From positions 372,001 to 436,000 of the forward strand of contig JASBNA010000005.1 in assembly GCA_038087015.1 (NCBI GenBank): a DNA stretch of 64,000 nucleotides. The letters are read 5' to 3'. This document shows, piece by piece, positions 10,629-21,500 of this stretch (the first letter of the stretch is position 1; the number at the start of each line of letters is the position of its first letter). The notes under the pieces are model-generated. The model was not told where the DNA came from. It did not search any database and worked only from the letters and a program-made list of their open reading frames with translations. Source of the DNA: Cerrena zonata (taxonomy: Eukaryota > Basidiomycota > Agaricomycetes > Polyporales > Cerrenaceae). The position numbers were made by a program, and so were the translations under genes.

Positions 10629-12874
10629 CTACCACTCTGAGTACTTTCCCGAGTATGAGCTATACACACTACGTCCATCCACAGGAGGGATAAGTGGCTT
10701 GTACCGGGGCTTCTTGGATAATCCCATCCACTTCACGAGGAATACCACGGTAACAATTGTGAGCAAGAGGAGGGTAGCGCCAACCAATCCTGTAATGATG
10801 TAGGTGTTCCTGATCACGCTCTTCATGTCCACATCGCTGCTAGTATCTTGAGATGATAGTGCTCCTGCGGCGAAATTCTTTGGTTCGGAGGTACTCGTTG
10901 GGTCGGGAGGAGCCTGAACTGACGTAGGTATGGGAACTTGAGCCGTCACTACGTTAACGATGGTTGAGGATAGCTCGTTTACAAGATTGTTGCTGTATGT
11001 GAGGAACTGCTGCACTCGCGCAGGTTGAATGAAGTCGAATTCAGCCCATGCTTTATCAGCATTGGTAAGCTATATGCGAGGTATAAGAACATAGGACTGG
11101 TCAGAAGAAGATCAATGTGTACTTACGTTCAGGATCTGAATGAATGGTTGATTAGTCCCAGGCCGGGAGAAAGAGCCATAGTTATAAAGGGTGTAGAGGT
11201 TGCGCATTACGGCGTCCCCGAATTGTATATCTAAGGTAAGGAGGATAATCATCGACAGGTGCGTTTTTACAGAAAGAATAGAACTGACCACCAATTGATG
11301 TTCCCTCAGATGAAGCAGTGAAAGCACCATTACAAATGACACTTCCATTAACGATCCCATTCGGGGTTACCAGATCAGCTGGGTGGATAGGGTATTCTAA
11401 TCCACTTTAAATCGACACAATCAGTTTATATAAAGATAATTCATCTCAAAGTCCTTACCCAACCGACAAACTAACGTTGACTTTGGTGTTGCATGGCACG
11501 ATGTAATTCCGAGTGCTCTCATCAAACACAGCACCGGGGACATTTTGGAACATTGCGTCGACAAAGCCCTTGGGTGCAATATCTAATATCTCTTTAGTCT
11601 TGGACTATAGATAGTATAAACGAGTTGCTTACCAAGCGATATGCCTGTGTCAAATATTGCTGACACCTTCCCTTGCGGGACATTGACCCCTGAGACACTA
11701 TGAACACAGGTATAAGATTGTCACCTTACATCGAAAAAGAGAGCAAGAAACGTACGTATGAGAATTTCCAGTGAACTGTTGGCCATTGATGTTTAGCCCA
11801 TCGATGAAAGTAAGCCACCGACTATCGGAGAGGATAGGTAGCTTGGGTGCTTCTGTGATCGCTTCATAACCCTTAACAATTTCACCTACAGCGTATCACT
11901 CGTTAATGGGCGATTTGTATAACTACCAACCTTGGCATGAAAATACCTATTGTGAAATCGCCTCCATCTATGATCCCTGCAACATTCCTTGAAAGCAGAA
12001 ACGTGATGAAATTCGATTCATCTGGATAGGAATCGAATATCTATAGAGATCGTGGGGTAAACATCGAACTCCAAATACCCTGTGTTGAGTACTCACATTG
12101 GTGATCAACATATTACCATTTATTTTCGCATTAGCCTTTTGAACAGCACCAGAAAGTTCGGACAGTGAAGGTCTGCCGAAGACGTAAAACAACAAAGGCT
12201 TAAGCTTAAGAATGAGAAGAAAACTCTGGGCACTGGATACGTACGGTCCCAAACCGAGAAAACCATCCAAGATGTTCTTGGTGCCGTTCGCGCCCGGCGC
12301 ATTGACTTCATTTCAAAAGTTGATATCAAAGTTGTTCGTGTGAGAAATGAAGGAACATACTGAAGGCTTGGTTCTTGACCGTGAAATCACCCCAGGTGAT
12401 ATCGATGAGTTCTATATTACCACTTGCACCTGTCTTATCCCTAAGAAAAAATGGCTGTTTAGAAGAAGAAAAATCTTTGTGTGAGCAACTTACTCGTAAA
12501 TAATGCTTGCGGGAATGTTGGTGGGAGTCCCTCCTTCGAGAGTCAAATTCGCCCTCTTGGTATCGATCCACAAGTCACTGGACCCAGTATCCAATTCCAC
12601 CTGACCCCCAAGACATCAGTAAATATCAAACCACCTAACCGAAATGACTGAAATCGCGTACCTGAACAGGTTGACCGTTAATATGAAGCGTACTCAAGTA
12701 TCTGAACCCCGCAAGATTCTGAAAATTGAACGGGTCATCTGAATTAGTAGCGGCACCAGCTAACCGTACGGAAGTGGAATGAGGTTTCTCTTCACGAGTG
12801 AAAGGGAGCGTCACAGCAGAAGCAAGACCAGCCAAGACAAAAACGCTGGCCAGCCAGCTAAAAAGGAGAGACAT
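10629..12874 (-). CDS. secreted, membrane-anchored pepsin-like aspartic protease (A1)
   Basis: The start is the ATG at 12874, which opens a clear signal peptide (MSLLFSWLASVFVLAGLASA); an in-frame ATG at 12910 would put 12 extra residues before it. The first catalytic motif, ELDTGSSDLW, lies near 12570-12600. The second, AIFDTGIS, lies near 11640-11665, with a flap-region Tyr expected between them. The last exon (10629..11015) is a Thr/Ser/Pro-rich stretch followed by one strong transmembrane helix (YIITGLVGATLLLLTIVTVV) and a basic cytosolic tail with KKPRYKPL. At least nine small introns interrupt the gene. A1 proteases with a C-terminal TM segment are known in Agaricomycetes and probably act at the cell surface or in the vacuole/secretory route. 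In the second motif DTG is followed by Ile-Ser rather than the commoner Thr/Ser-Ser. Confidence 0.88.
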
Positions 12875-12916
12875 GGTGGGCCGGATGGTTGGGAGGACTG
12901 TCGGCCTCACCGCGGG

Positions 12917-12924
12917 TTTATATA
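12917..12924 (-). promoter_or_regulatory. TATA box of the aspartic protease gene
   Basis: TATATAAA on the minus strand lies 43-50 bp upstream of the ATG at 12874. This supports 12874 as the start: the alternative ATG at 12910 would sit only a few bases from the box, too close for a normal 5' UTR. Confidence 0.6.
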
Positions 12925-13488
12925 CGCCAAGGCAGTTACCTGCGCCACGATATCATATCCCAACCTGACCAGCTGAGCGCTGCATTGACAGTACCGAGAT
13001 GTGATCCATCATGGGTACACATTTGCACAGCCCCCTGTATAAACACAACGTGACTGACAGTTCTGCGCCGAGTCGTGTTAAGAGGAGATATGCGAGTCAA
13101 AATGGTTGGCTACGTTGCGTACCAAGTAGGACTTAATATTCCTGCATTGGGACAGGCGAGGGGTAAAGGCAAGAGGAATGAAAGTAACCGTCAGTGAGAT
13201 GTCAGGATTGAGGCGGAGCCATAGGTTCATTTGAGGAATTTGCTTTCTTTCTTGCATACGCTGGCTGTGTTAATGTGAAGCGTCACCGAAAGAGTATTGT
13301 AAGCCTCGGGTCCCTTAGGGGAAGCTCCGATTGTACTTGCTCGCAATCATGGCGTGGAGGTGTAAAGTCGAGATAAATTACTACCCTCCGATCGAAAAAT
13401 ACAATAACGATCTAAATACTACCCCAAGCAAGTCAATCAGCATACAACATTCGTAAAGAGGGTATAGGTACAAACCATGTCACAACGT
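12925..13488. other. intergenic gap
   Basis: No ORF or RNA gene is recognised. It lies between the 3' end of the AC40 gene and the promoter of the aspartic protease gene. Confidence 0.4.
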
Positions 13489-14883
13489 CTATGTCTCCGT
13501 CATCTCCACGTCTCCATCGGCAGCCGCTTCAGGAACAGGTTCGTCTTCACCTCGCATCAAGCCCTCTGCAGCGTCTTTGATGGTGGCGATTTTTTGTCGC
13601 ATAACGAGGATGGATTCTAGGAATAGTCGTTCAGGGGCGTAGGGACCTTCCGATTCTACATTGACTGCATTTAATGAGGTCAGTCTTGTCTAAAGTTATG
13701 TTTTTCGAGAATGAAAAACGCACAAATAAACCAATCTCGTATCCTTTTTAGTTGCACGCATCCTTCGAACTCCTTATGCCTCAAGACTTCACGGGAAACG
13801 CTATCTTGTCGCATGTTCTTTTCGTCGATCGACACTTCGCCATCTTCATCTACGGTAACAACACCGGGGCTGAAGCATTTTGCGAACTTTTGTGCGAGGT
13901 GTGGTGGGACAGGCTTTTCGGGGTTGAGTATGATAAGAGGGTGTAGACGGTAGGACGCGGTTGCTATATAGTTCATTAGACACACAACTTCCAGAGGGGA
14001 AAGAAGATGAGTCTACCCACCAACTGGACTCCATTTTGCATGATCCTTGCCTACACCTTTGATAGCGTGCAGCTCCATGTCGATTTCCTGGCCCGGCCGA
14101 AGTTTCGCCAGAACAATATCCTGGAAAAGATGTTACGGGTTGTCGAGGTCAAGGGGAGATATAGCACACCTTGTTCGTAGGTCCAGGTGGACAAGACTCG
14201 AATACAGATACTTGTTCACCTTGCGGCTGCCAAACAAGATCACCACTCTTCACATATTCGTTCTTCAGTTGCTGAGTCCCCGTCGCATTCTTCTTGTTAC
14301 CGCCTATACGTTCGCAACTTATAGGCAGTCTTTAAAAGGCATGCGTTCAAGTCAAGATAAGCGTAAGGTAGCAATTGTATAGACATACCGGAAGACCAGT
14401 GTGTTTCGATCATTCGGCTGTCCTTCGAACCCGGGTGCGTTTTTCCGCCATTCCACCATCGAAGGGTCAACATTGAGGGGGACCAGACCAATCCTATGCG
14501 CAAGAACTTCATCTTGTATTACGGATGTATTGTTCCAGACGTAGACATGTTCGATGGCTACTGTCGGGACCTCTGCAATGAGAATTCTTCGGAAAGCATT
14601 TGCGATCGAAGCGTCCACTCCGACTAGATCGAACTCTATAGACCGTTGTGAGAGCCGTTGTACTTTTACTTGGAGATTCTACCCGACATGTGAGCCAAGT
14701 TTCGACCAAAGCTCAAAGACATGGACTGACCTGTTTAAATTTTTCGAGATCCCAACTGTGGTCTTCATGGGGATAGTGACCAGGGTAGTCAGTGCTAGAG
14801 ACATCTGATATCCATTCTGCATGAACACCAACGTGTCTGCGAGGGTTGTATGCTGACTGAGGGAGTTTTGAGGACGATGCCAT
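13489..14883 (-). CDS. RPC40: DNA-directed RNA polymerases I and III subunit RPAC1 (AC40)
   Basis: AC40 is the alpha-like subunit shared by RNA polymerases I and III and dimerises with AC19 to nucleate assembly. The start is the ATG at 14883 (MASSSKLPQ). The first exon carries [13 protein letters not shown]. The alpha-motif exon has [19 protein letters not shown] (near 14560-14618), the strongest family signature, then [18 protein letters not shown]. Later exons carry [20 protein letters not shown] (near 14095-14180) and [16 protein letters not shown] (near 13890-13950). The C-terminus is acidic and ends GDVEMTET at a stop at 13489-13491. At least five small introns are present. Length and order fit the family, and this is the intact copy; a broken copy of its 5' end lies at 27470-27675. 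Confidence 0.95.
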
Positions 14884-15289
14884 TTTTCAGGTATATATCC
14901 AAAGTTTCCGCGGTGAATTGGAAGTCAAGGAATGAGCCACGTGCAATTTCCATTTTTGGATATTATCGTAGACGTTTTCGGAATCTCTTCACTGTCACTT
15001 CTTGTACTGCGGCACCCAACTCACGTATGTTTCGTCTTATGACTCGAATTCGGAATCAGGCACAGGAATTCTCTCTCAGCCTCCTTTTATACAGATACGG
15101 AAAGCAAATACAATTATAAACACAAGATACAAAACGACTATGTCATGGACGAGGTTGACCTCGTGTTAAAAGCGGAAAACAAGTATTAGTATGGTCTGTG
15201 TATAATTCAAGGAGAAACTACTTACTGGGGCTGTCGGGCCCCCGCGCAGTATCCTAGTCAATGTACGCGGTCCCGGTCGTCCTGTCCCT

Positions 15290-15462
15290 GTATTTTGATG
15301 TCCCCGAGTCTTGAGTTCCACGTCTTGAATCCTTGCGTCGTCCTGAAGTCCCATATCTTGACGTCCTGATTCTTGATATCCTAGCGTCTTGAGATCCTAA
15401 TGTCTTGATGTCCCGTGTCTTGAAGTCCCATGTCTTGACGTCCCCGTCTTGATGTCCCGGTC
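15290..15462. repeat. 15-nt minisatellite, copy 1
   Basis: Imperfect tandem copies of about 15 nt, consensus GTCTTGATGTCCCAT with A/G and C/T variants, run directly 3' of the 120-aa ORF on the minus strand. Because the unit is a multiple of three, it leaves long overlapping frames open (repeats of Gln-Asp and Lys-Thr-Trp-Asp type), which explains other long ORFs across it. The second duplication copy has its own version at 28030-28208 with a different order of variants. Confidence 0.75.
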
Positions 15463-15825
15463 CTAGTTCGAATCCTTGGTCGTAACATTCCATCCTCTCG
15501 TAGCTCCCCTCTCATACTCCCTCTCCTCCCTCAAAAACCTCCAACGATCCTCCTTCATTTCGAAGCCCTCCGCTCGATACTTGATGTCGTCTGAACTCGC
15601 CGCAATGTGGAGAGGGATGAGCGACCCGGCGTACTTGTCGGCCGGTACATCCCCATAGTAGAGGAGGGCATCGAATTGGCGGAGGGAGGGGACGTTGATG
15701 TCGACGATGTTGTTCGATTGAGCAATGATGTTGCCGTTGCGATCGACGACGACGTGGAGACATCGTGGTTTGACAAGAGGACCAGCCTTCTTGTTGCGGA
15801 AGATAGGAAGTTTAGGGAAGTGCAT
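15463..15825 (-). CDS. small conserved hypothetical protein (duplicate gene, copy 1)
   Basis: This 120-aa intronless ORF starts at a true ATG (15825, MHFPKLPIFRNKK) and ends just before the minisatellite. I do not recognise the family. The sequence looks globular: a basic N-terminus, a strand-rich centre (CLHVVVDRNGNIIAQSNN, then a short segment with LLYYGDVPADKYAG), and a charged helical C-terminus (DRWRFLREEREYERGA). There is no signal peptide, TM helix or catalytic motif. A TATA-like TATAAAT sits about 97 bp upstream. The copy at 28209-28571 differs at only a few residues, all in the last third, which argues for a recent event, gene conversion or selection on the protein. Confidence 0.55.
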   Translation of the reverse strand: MHFPKLPIFRNKKAGPLVKPRCLHVVVDRNGNIIAQSNNIVDINVPSLRQFDALLYYGDVPADKYAGSLIPLHIAASSDDIKYRAEGFEMKEDRWRFLREEREYERGATRGWNVTTKDSN

Positions 15826-15921
15826 TGTGAATTTCGGTATGTGTGAGTGGGTAGTGCGTGTTAGGCAAGTGATGGTATGTGGTCAGGTTAGGTGAGGAAG
15901 CAACTATGGCTGACGTCGTTA

Positions 15922-15928
15922 ATTTATA
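15922..15928 (-). promoter_or_regulatory. TATA-like box of the small duplicate gene, copy 1
   Basis: TATAAAT on the minus strand lies about 97 bp upstream of the ATG at 15825. The second copy keeps a TATAAAG at the matching place (28668-28674), so the promoter was duplicated with the gene. Confidence 0.45.
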
Positions 15929-16349
15929 GTGCTCAGTCTCGGAGGCTGACTCTGGTCGGAGTACAACTTCCTTTCTCGGTTGAGGGGTCCGATGACAGTG
16001 TCCATTTGCTTAAGCATGATACAATAACATGTAACCTTCCATGTGTTTACAAGTCCTGTTCAGCCTCTGCATTTGCCAGGCCTGTACTCGTACATGGAGA
16101 CTTGCCTAATTGGGACTCTACTCTGAGTTATTCTTAGCTCATATCTGTCGTCATATCTCTGATCGACGCATTCCACTGCACCAGTCGACGTCGCCACATC
16201 CGATGATCCTGCCATGGCCTTATATTGGGGACATTAGACTGCTATCACCCAGTGCTCCTCTCCCCCCCAGCTCGTGCCCGCCGTGAGCTGCTATTCCAAG
16301 GTGTAATCACCACAGTATTCAAGTTGAATTTCTCGAAATCCGCAACAAT

Positions 16350-17782
16350 ATGGCTTCCATCCACTTGTCGAATGTCCAGGACAAGCCCATCGAGGTTATC
16401 CACCCATCCAACCTACCACCAGATGCTCAAGATCCTCACCTTACCGTCGAAGCACTGAATACCCTCGTCGACCATTCTGCCAAACATGACGATGTGCGGC
16501 AGAGTATCCATACGCCAATGCACCGTCTGCTGCACAACAACATGATACAGAAACTGATTCCTGGTATCGAGAAGTTGGCGAGTGATTACCATGTTGGTAA
16601 CTTTGTTATGGTCAGGGGAACAGGCGAGAAGTTCTTTGAAAGCATGCCGCTATACCCAAGGTACGTTCTACATGTGTAACTGCCTGTTTCAAAGCACGTA
16701 TATTGACGGATTGCTAGGTTGGGTATGCATCTTTTGTTCTATGGTGGAACCCAGATCAAGTTGCTCCACAACCAATCTGTCGAGTCTGTGCTCAAAGATC
16801 TTTCCGTCCGAGTAAGTGCCAGCTTTGATCTTGGCCGTACTGATCTGAACCCACCTTTGAATATGGCTTGCTCATAGCAAGGTAAAGCGTACTCCTCGCC
16901 AGAGTCGGTCAAGTCGATCCCGTCCTTCATCGAGACCTACTCCATCCAAGTGGATGATCTCGAAGAGCCCGATATCACTAAATATAAGACTTTCAACGAG
17001 TTCTTCTATCGGTATGTTTCTTAATTATTTTCCTAATTACCACAATTAACGTCCATCCCGATCCTCCAGCAAACTCAAAGCCGATGCCCGTCCCCTGCAA
17101 AACCCGGACGATCCCCTTGCCATAAGTAGTGCAGCAGACTGCCGTCTTACCGTCTACTCCACAATCGACCTCGCCAAACAATTCTGGGTCAAGGGCAATA
17201 ACTTCACCATCCCTAATCTCTTGGGTGTTTCCCCAGATTCCGAGCAGGCAAAATGGTTCGCAGACGGCGGATTAGCTTCGTTCAGGTTGGCTCCAGCGGA
17301 TTACCATAGATTTCACAGTCCGATTGAGGGCGTCGTCGGAGAGATCAAAGATATTCCGGGACAATATTATACCGTCAACCCTCAAGCAGTTAACGAGTCT
17401 GGCTTTAATGTCTTCACCGAGAACAAACGTTCTGTCCTCTATCTCACTCATACCCCCACGAAACTGCCGATTGCCTTCGTCGCTATCGGTGCGATGCTTG
17501 TCGGGTCCATTGAATGGACCAAAGGCTCGGAGAAAGGGGCCATAGTGAAGAGAGGAGAAGAGTTGGGGTATTTTGCTTATGGAGGGAGTACTGTGATTGT
17601 TTTGTTCCCGAAGGGTCTGGTAGAGTTTGATGAAGATTTGGTGAAGAGCTCGAAAGAGGGAGTTGAGACGCTGATGAAGGTAAGTGTTTGCTTTTGTTGG
17701 TCTGCCCGATGATACATATTCATTTTTTGTATGATTGCAGGTCGGGTATTCGGTTGGGAAGGCAGTTGTCCCTTCTGCATGA
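16350..17782 (+). CDS. phosphatidylserine decarboxylase proenzyme
   Basis: The enzyme converts phosphatidylserine to phosphatidylethanolamine using a pyruvoyl group formed by self-cleavage. Five exons close in frame: 16350-16660, 16718-16811, 16878-17011, 17070-17679 and 17741-17782, giving 396 aa. The family core is clear: FNEFFYRKLKADARP (near 16995-17095), ADYHRFHSPIEGVV (near 17300-17335, with the conserved YHR.H), and the self-cleavage site as YGGSTVIVLFPKG near 17580-17620 (Gly-Ser-Thr; cleavage at Gly-Ser makes the pyruvoyl alpha chain). No mitochondrial presequence, TM helix or C2 domain is seen, so this is a short soluble PSD of the type common in Agaricomycetes rather than Psd1 or Psd2. 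Some such paralogues lie near biosynthetic genes, but here a link with the downstream PKS is only positional. Confidence 0.93.
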
Positions 17783-18595
17783 ATGTGGCAGCGTTCGTGA
17801 ATAATTCAAACACTATTCTCGGTGGACAAGAATTAGGGTTTAGGGTGTCCCATAACTGTCCCATTACAACGTTGTTCGTAAATGCGCGATACTGTACAAT
17901 ACTAATACATATAGCATCAAGATATTTTACCAGTCCTTCTTTCACTACCAATCAAGATCCAGCTTATCAAGACATTCAATTTGTCATATTGTGTTATCAC
18001 AATGAGGATTGTTTTAGTAGTATCAACAAAAAAAATAGGATATACCATTGGTAAGGTAATATGCTGCTCATATATAGATGAATGAGTCTGGAGGGCGGCA
18101 TGGATACTTGCCAGCCGGGGCACTGAGGACTCGGATGTGAAGCCGAACTTAAAGACTTGCCTAATATGGAAATAGACGCTGCCCTCGTCAATGTTCCAAT
18201 TGCCAACTTCAACGTTCGAGTTTTGATATTTTCAGCTCATCGTCCATGATCCGACTCTACTTCAATACATATCAAATACTCGGAATTTTTTCGTGCTTCG
18301 CTAACCTCATTTGGGCTGTAGCATAGATATGTGCTGGGACAGGCCGGTATAGTTCTGGACAGAAGTTCCTTAGCTTCGTCCACTTCATGTTGAAGATATA
18401 AGATATCTCGAAGACATGGTTTGCAGGAATCAGGTTTCTTCTCTCCACATTCCAACAAACCCGCCATATTGATAATTGTAAGATTGTTTGCAGAACTCAT
18501 CTAATACACATGCTTATAGCGTGGTTTTCCATAAGCTCGCTCCCGCCCACTAGAGACAGTTTTTCTCTATATAGGTTTTCGATCATTTTTCAGAA
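17783..18595. other. intergenic region upstream of the PKS
   Basis: There is no trace here of a starter-unit acyltransferase (SAT) domain or of an upstream PKS exon in the plus strand. A minus-strand ORF of 87 aa with a true ATG (18237..18500; contains CGEKKPDSCKPCLRDILYL) is the only coding candidate. It has six cysteines but no signal peptide and no family I recognise, so I give it low weight. The rest would be a shared promoter region. Confidence 0.4.
18237..18500 (-). CDS. hypothetical 87-aa protein, doubtful
   Basis: The ORF has a true ATG at 18500 and lies 96 bp from the PKS start, divergent to it. It has several Cys residues and a short amphipathic stretch (VDEAKELLSRT) but no recognisable domain. 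It may be a chance opening; its position between PSD and PKS is the only reason to keep it. Confidence 0.25.
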   Translation of the reverse strand: MSSANNLTIINMAGLLECGEKKPDSCKPCLRDILYLQHEVDEAKELLSRTIPACPSTYLCYSPNEVSEARKNSEYLICIEVESDHGR

Positions 18596-21500
18596 ATGGA
18601 AGGCCCCGCCAATGGTCAGGAGCCTGTTGCAATAGTGGGCATGGCCGTCCGCTTCCCTGGAGCAGACGATGTTCACAATCTATGGGATGCTCTCAAAAAT
18701 GGCCTGAATACCGCCACAGAGGTACGTTTTGAACCATCTTGATCGACTTGTTACAAACTGAAGACACCTTTAGATACCCAACACTCGCTTTGATGTCAGT
18801 AGCTTCAGCGATGCTCCCCGGACATCTCGGCGACGCTTGAATGCCAGACACGGCAATTTCATAAACGACATTGCTGCTTTCGACAATAACTTTTTCCACA
18901 TATCACCTCGTGAAGCCCGTAGCATGGATCCTCAACAGCGGCTGCTACTAGAAGTCTCATATCACGCACTTGAAGATGCAGGCTATGTCCCAAACGCTAC
19001 ACCATCTTTCGATCCAAACACCTTCGGGACGTTTGTTGGTGCAACCACAAGTGACTATCTGCATAATCTCAGGGACGAAATCGACGTCTACTATAGTACA
19101 GGTAACGCCCACCCATCTGAGCTGACCCCTGAAATTGATCACGTTGGTGCTACAGGTACCATTTCTGCATTCCTCAGTGGGAGAATATCGTACACTTTCG
19201 GTTTTTGTGGCCCATCAATGGTCGTTGACACGACTTGCTCGTCGTCTGTCGTTGCTATTCACCAAGCCTGTCGCGCACTTGGGACGGGCGATTGCAATGC
19301 TGCCATCGCCGGTGGAGTAAATGTTATCACGAGTCCAGACGTAAGTTGTCCTGAATGCATTGAACACAATCCAAAATCTAATATGTATGCAGATGCATAT
19401 TGGTCTCGATCGCGCACATTTCCTCAGTCCTACGGGTCAATGTCGGCCCTGGGATGCATCCGCTGATGGCTATTGTCGAGCCGAGGGCTGCGGTATGTTT
19501 GTCCTCAAACGACTCTCAGATGCCCTAGCAGAAAACGACAATATCCTTGGCGTGATTCGCTCAATCGAAGTCAACCAATCGGCGAACGCCGACTCGATCA
19601 CTCACCCACATGTACCCACTCAAATTGACCTCTTCAAAAAGGTCCTAGCTTCGGCAAACGTCCCTGCTGAGGATGTGAGTGTGGTGGAGGCGCATGGGAC
19701 AGGTTTGTCATATTCTCTATCTCGGTAACACAAGGCTCAAGTATGTTATCAGGTACTCAAGCAGGTGATCCTGCCGAGCTGGAAAGCATTCGTGCTGTCC
19801 TTGCCCACAATCGGTCCGCTGATAACCCTTTGCATGTCACTTCTGTCAAAGCCAATCTTGGACACGCAGAATCCGCTTCTGGTGCAGCGAGTCTCGCAAA
19901 GTTGCTTCTGATGTTCCAGAAGAGCACGATTCCGCCAACAGTGTCATTAAAGACGTTGAATCCTCGAATACCACCTCTTGGTAAGGATTACGTCGTTATC
20001 GACACAAGCGCGTGCTCTTGGGCGAAAGGGGATAGGAAACGATTCGCCCTCCTGAATAACTTCGGAGCTTCTGGCTCTAACGCTGCCTTACTGCTCGAGG
20101 AACCTCCTGAGGTGTCGATTGTTCCCTTCAAGACACCATTGTGTCTAGTCGGATTATCCGCAGATACTCGGGAAGCTCTGGAAGCACTACGAGCCTCATA
20201 TATCGTTGCACTCAACCAGAAACCTCACGATGACCAATTCCTAGCAGACCTATCGTATACCTCTATGGCTCGACGAAAGCTATATCGCTACCGCCTATCA
20301 GTATCTGGCCGTTCATGCACAGAGCTTATACGGAAGCTGGAAAGTGCTTCTGTACTTGATGTCACCACGCAGTCTGAAAAAACTGTCTTCGTATGTTCAG
20401 GACAAGGAAGTCAATATCTTGGGATGGGAGGTGGCTTGTATCACTCTGTGGCAAAGTTCCGAGGGATCGTTGATGAATGCCATTCGAAGCTTCTCTCGTG
20501 GGGTCTTCCTGGTATACTTCATATACTTCTTCCGAACGATTACTCGGAGATATCAGCGAAAGATAGCCTTCAATCATTCCAAACCACTATCTTCGTTGTC
20601 GAATATGCAATTGCAACACTGTGGATTTCTTGGGGTGTTCTCCTAGATGCCGCGGTCGGTCATAGGTACGCTCAACGTCTGGACACATTCTCAGAAACTC
20701 ACGTTCTACGTACAGTTTGGGCGAATACGTGGCTCTAACTATTAGCGGGGTTTTAACCTTGCAGGATGCTTTGCGCGTTGTTGCGGAAAGGGCCCGTTTA
20801 ATCACTGAACATTGTGAAGCGTATCTGAACGGGATGCTCGCGGTGCATATGAGCCCGGAAGAAATTGCCTCTGTGTTGGAAAGCAATAGTGGATATAGCG
20901 GTCTCGAAATAGCATGCTTCAACAGGCAAGTACGCGAACTTATCTCTCACAGACTGCTCGTTTTGACTATGCTACAGCCCTACAGACTGTGTAGTTGCTG
21001 GTAACAAGACACACCTGGGCGCCTTGGAAAGGGAGCTGAAGCATTCTGACCAAGTCTGTAGGATGCTTGACGTTCCGTTTGCTTATCATACGCCACAGCT
21101 CTCTGCGATACAAGACCCTCTTCTCGAAGTAGCCTCTCGCCTTACTTTCTCGCTACCCATGATTCCCGTTTTCTCAAATGTTCACGGGCAATTCGTATCT
21201 CCGGGCGATAGCTCTGTATTCACACCCGAATACCTTGTCCGTCACTCTGTGAGCTCTATACGTTTTGATGCATGTTCAGAGAAGGCGAAGAGCCTTGTGG
21301 ACCTCGGGGGTACAACAATTCGGTGGATCGAAATAGGACCCCACCCAATCACCTTACCTATCCTACGATCGTCAACTTCAGACAAGTCCAATACCTACTA
21401 CCCATCGCTCCGCAAAGACACCGAAGACATCCATACCCTACTGAGTACTCTATCTCAGTTCTATGAAACGTCTTCAACGATCAACTGGCAAGCGGTATTC

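Larger units (their letters stand above)
14731..15930. repeat. segmental duplication, copy 1
   Basis: This 1.2-kb block matches 27470-28680 in the same orientation. It includes the first exon of AC40, the AC40 5' flank, an AT-rich link, a 15-nt minisatellite and the complete 120-aa ORF with its promoter. The ORF part is almost identical between copies, while the AC40 part has diverged and carries indels in copy 2. Copy 1 contains the functional AC40 gene and is therefore the likely donor. Confidence 0.9.

Noticed and set aside
17828..17843. TTAGGGTTTAGGG, telomere-like
   Set aside because: It has only two units, in the 3' flank of PSD, with no further array; chance is enough.
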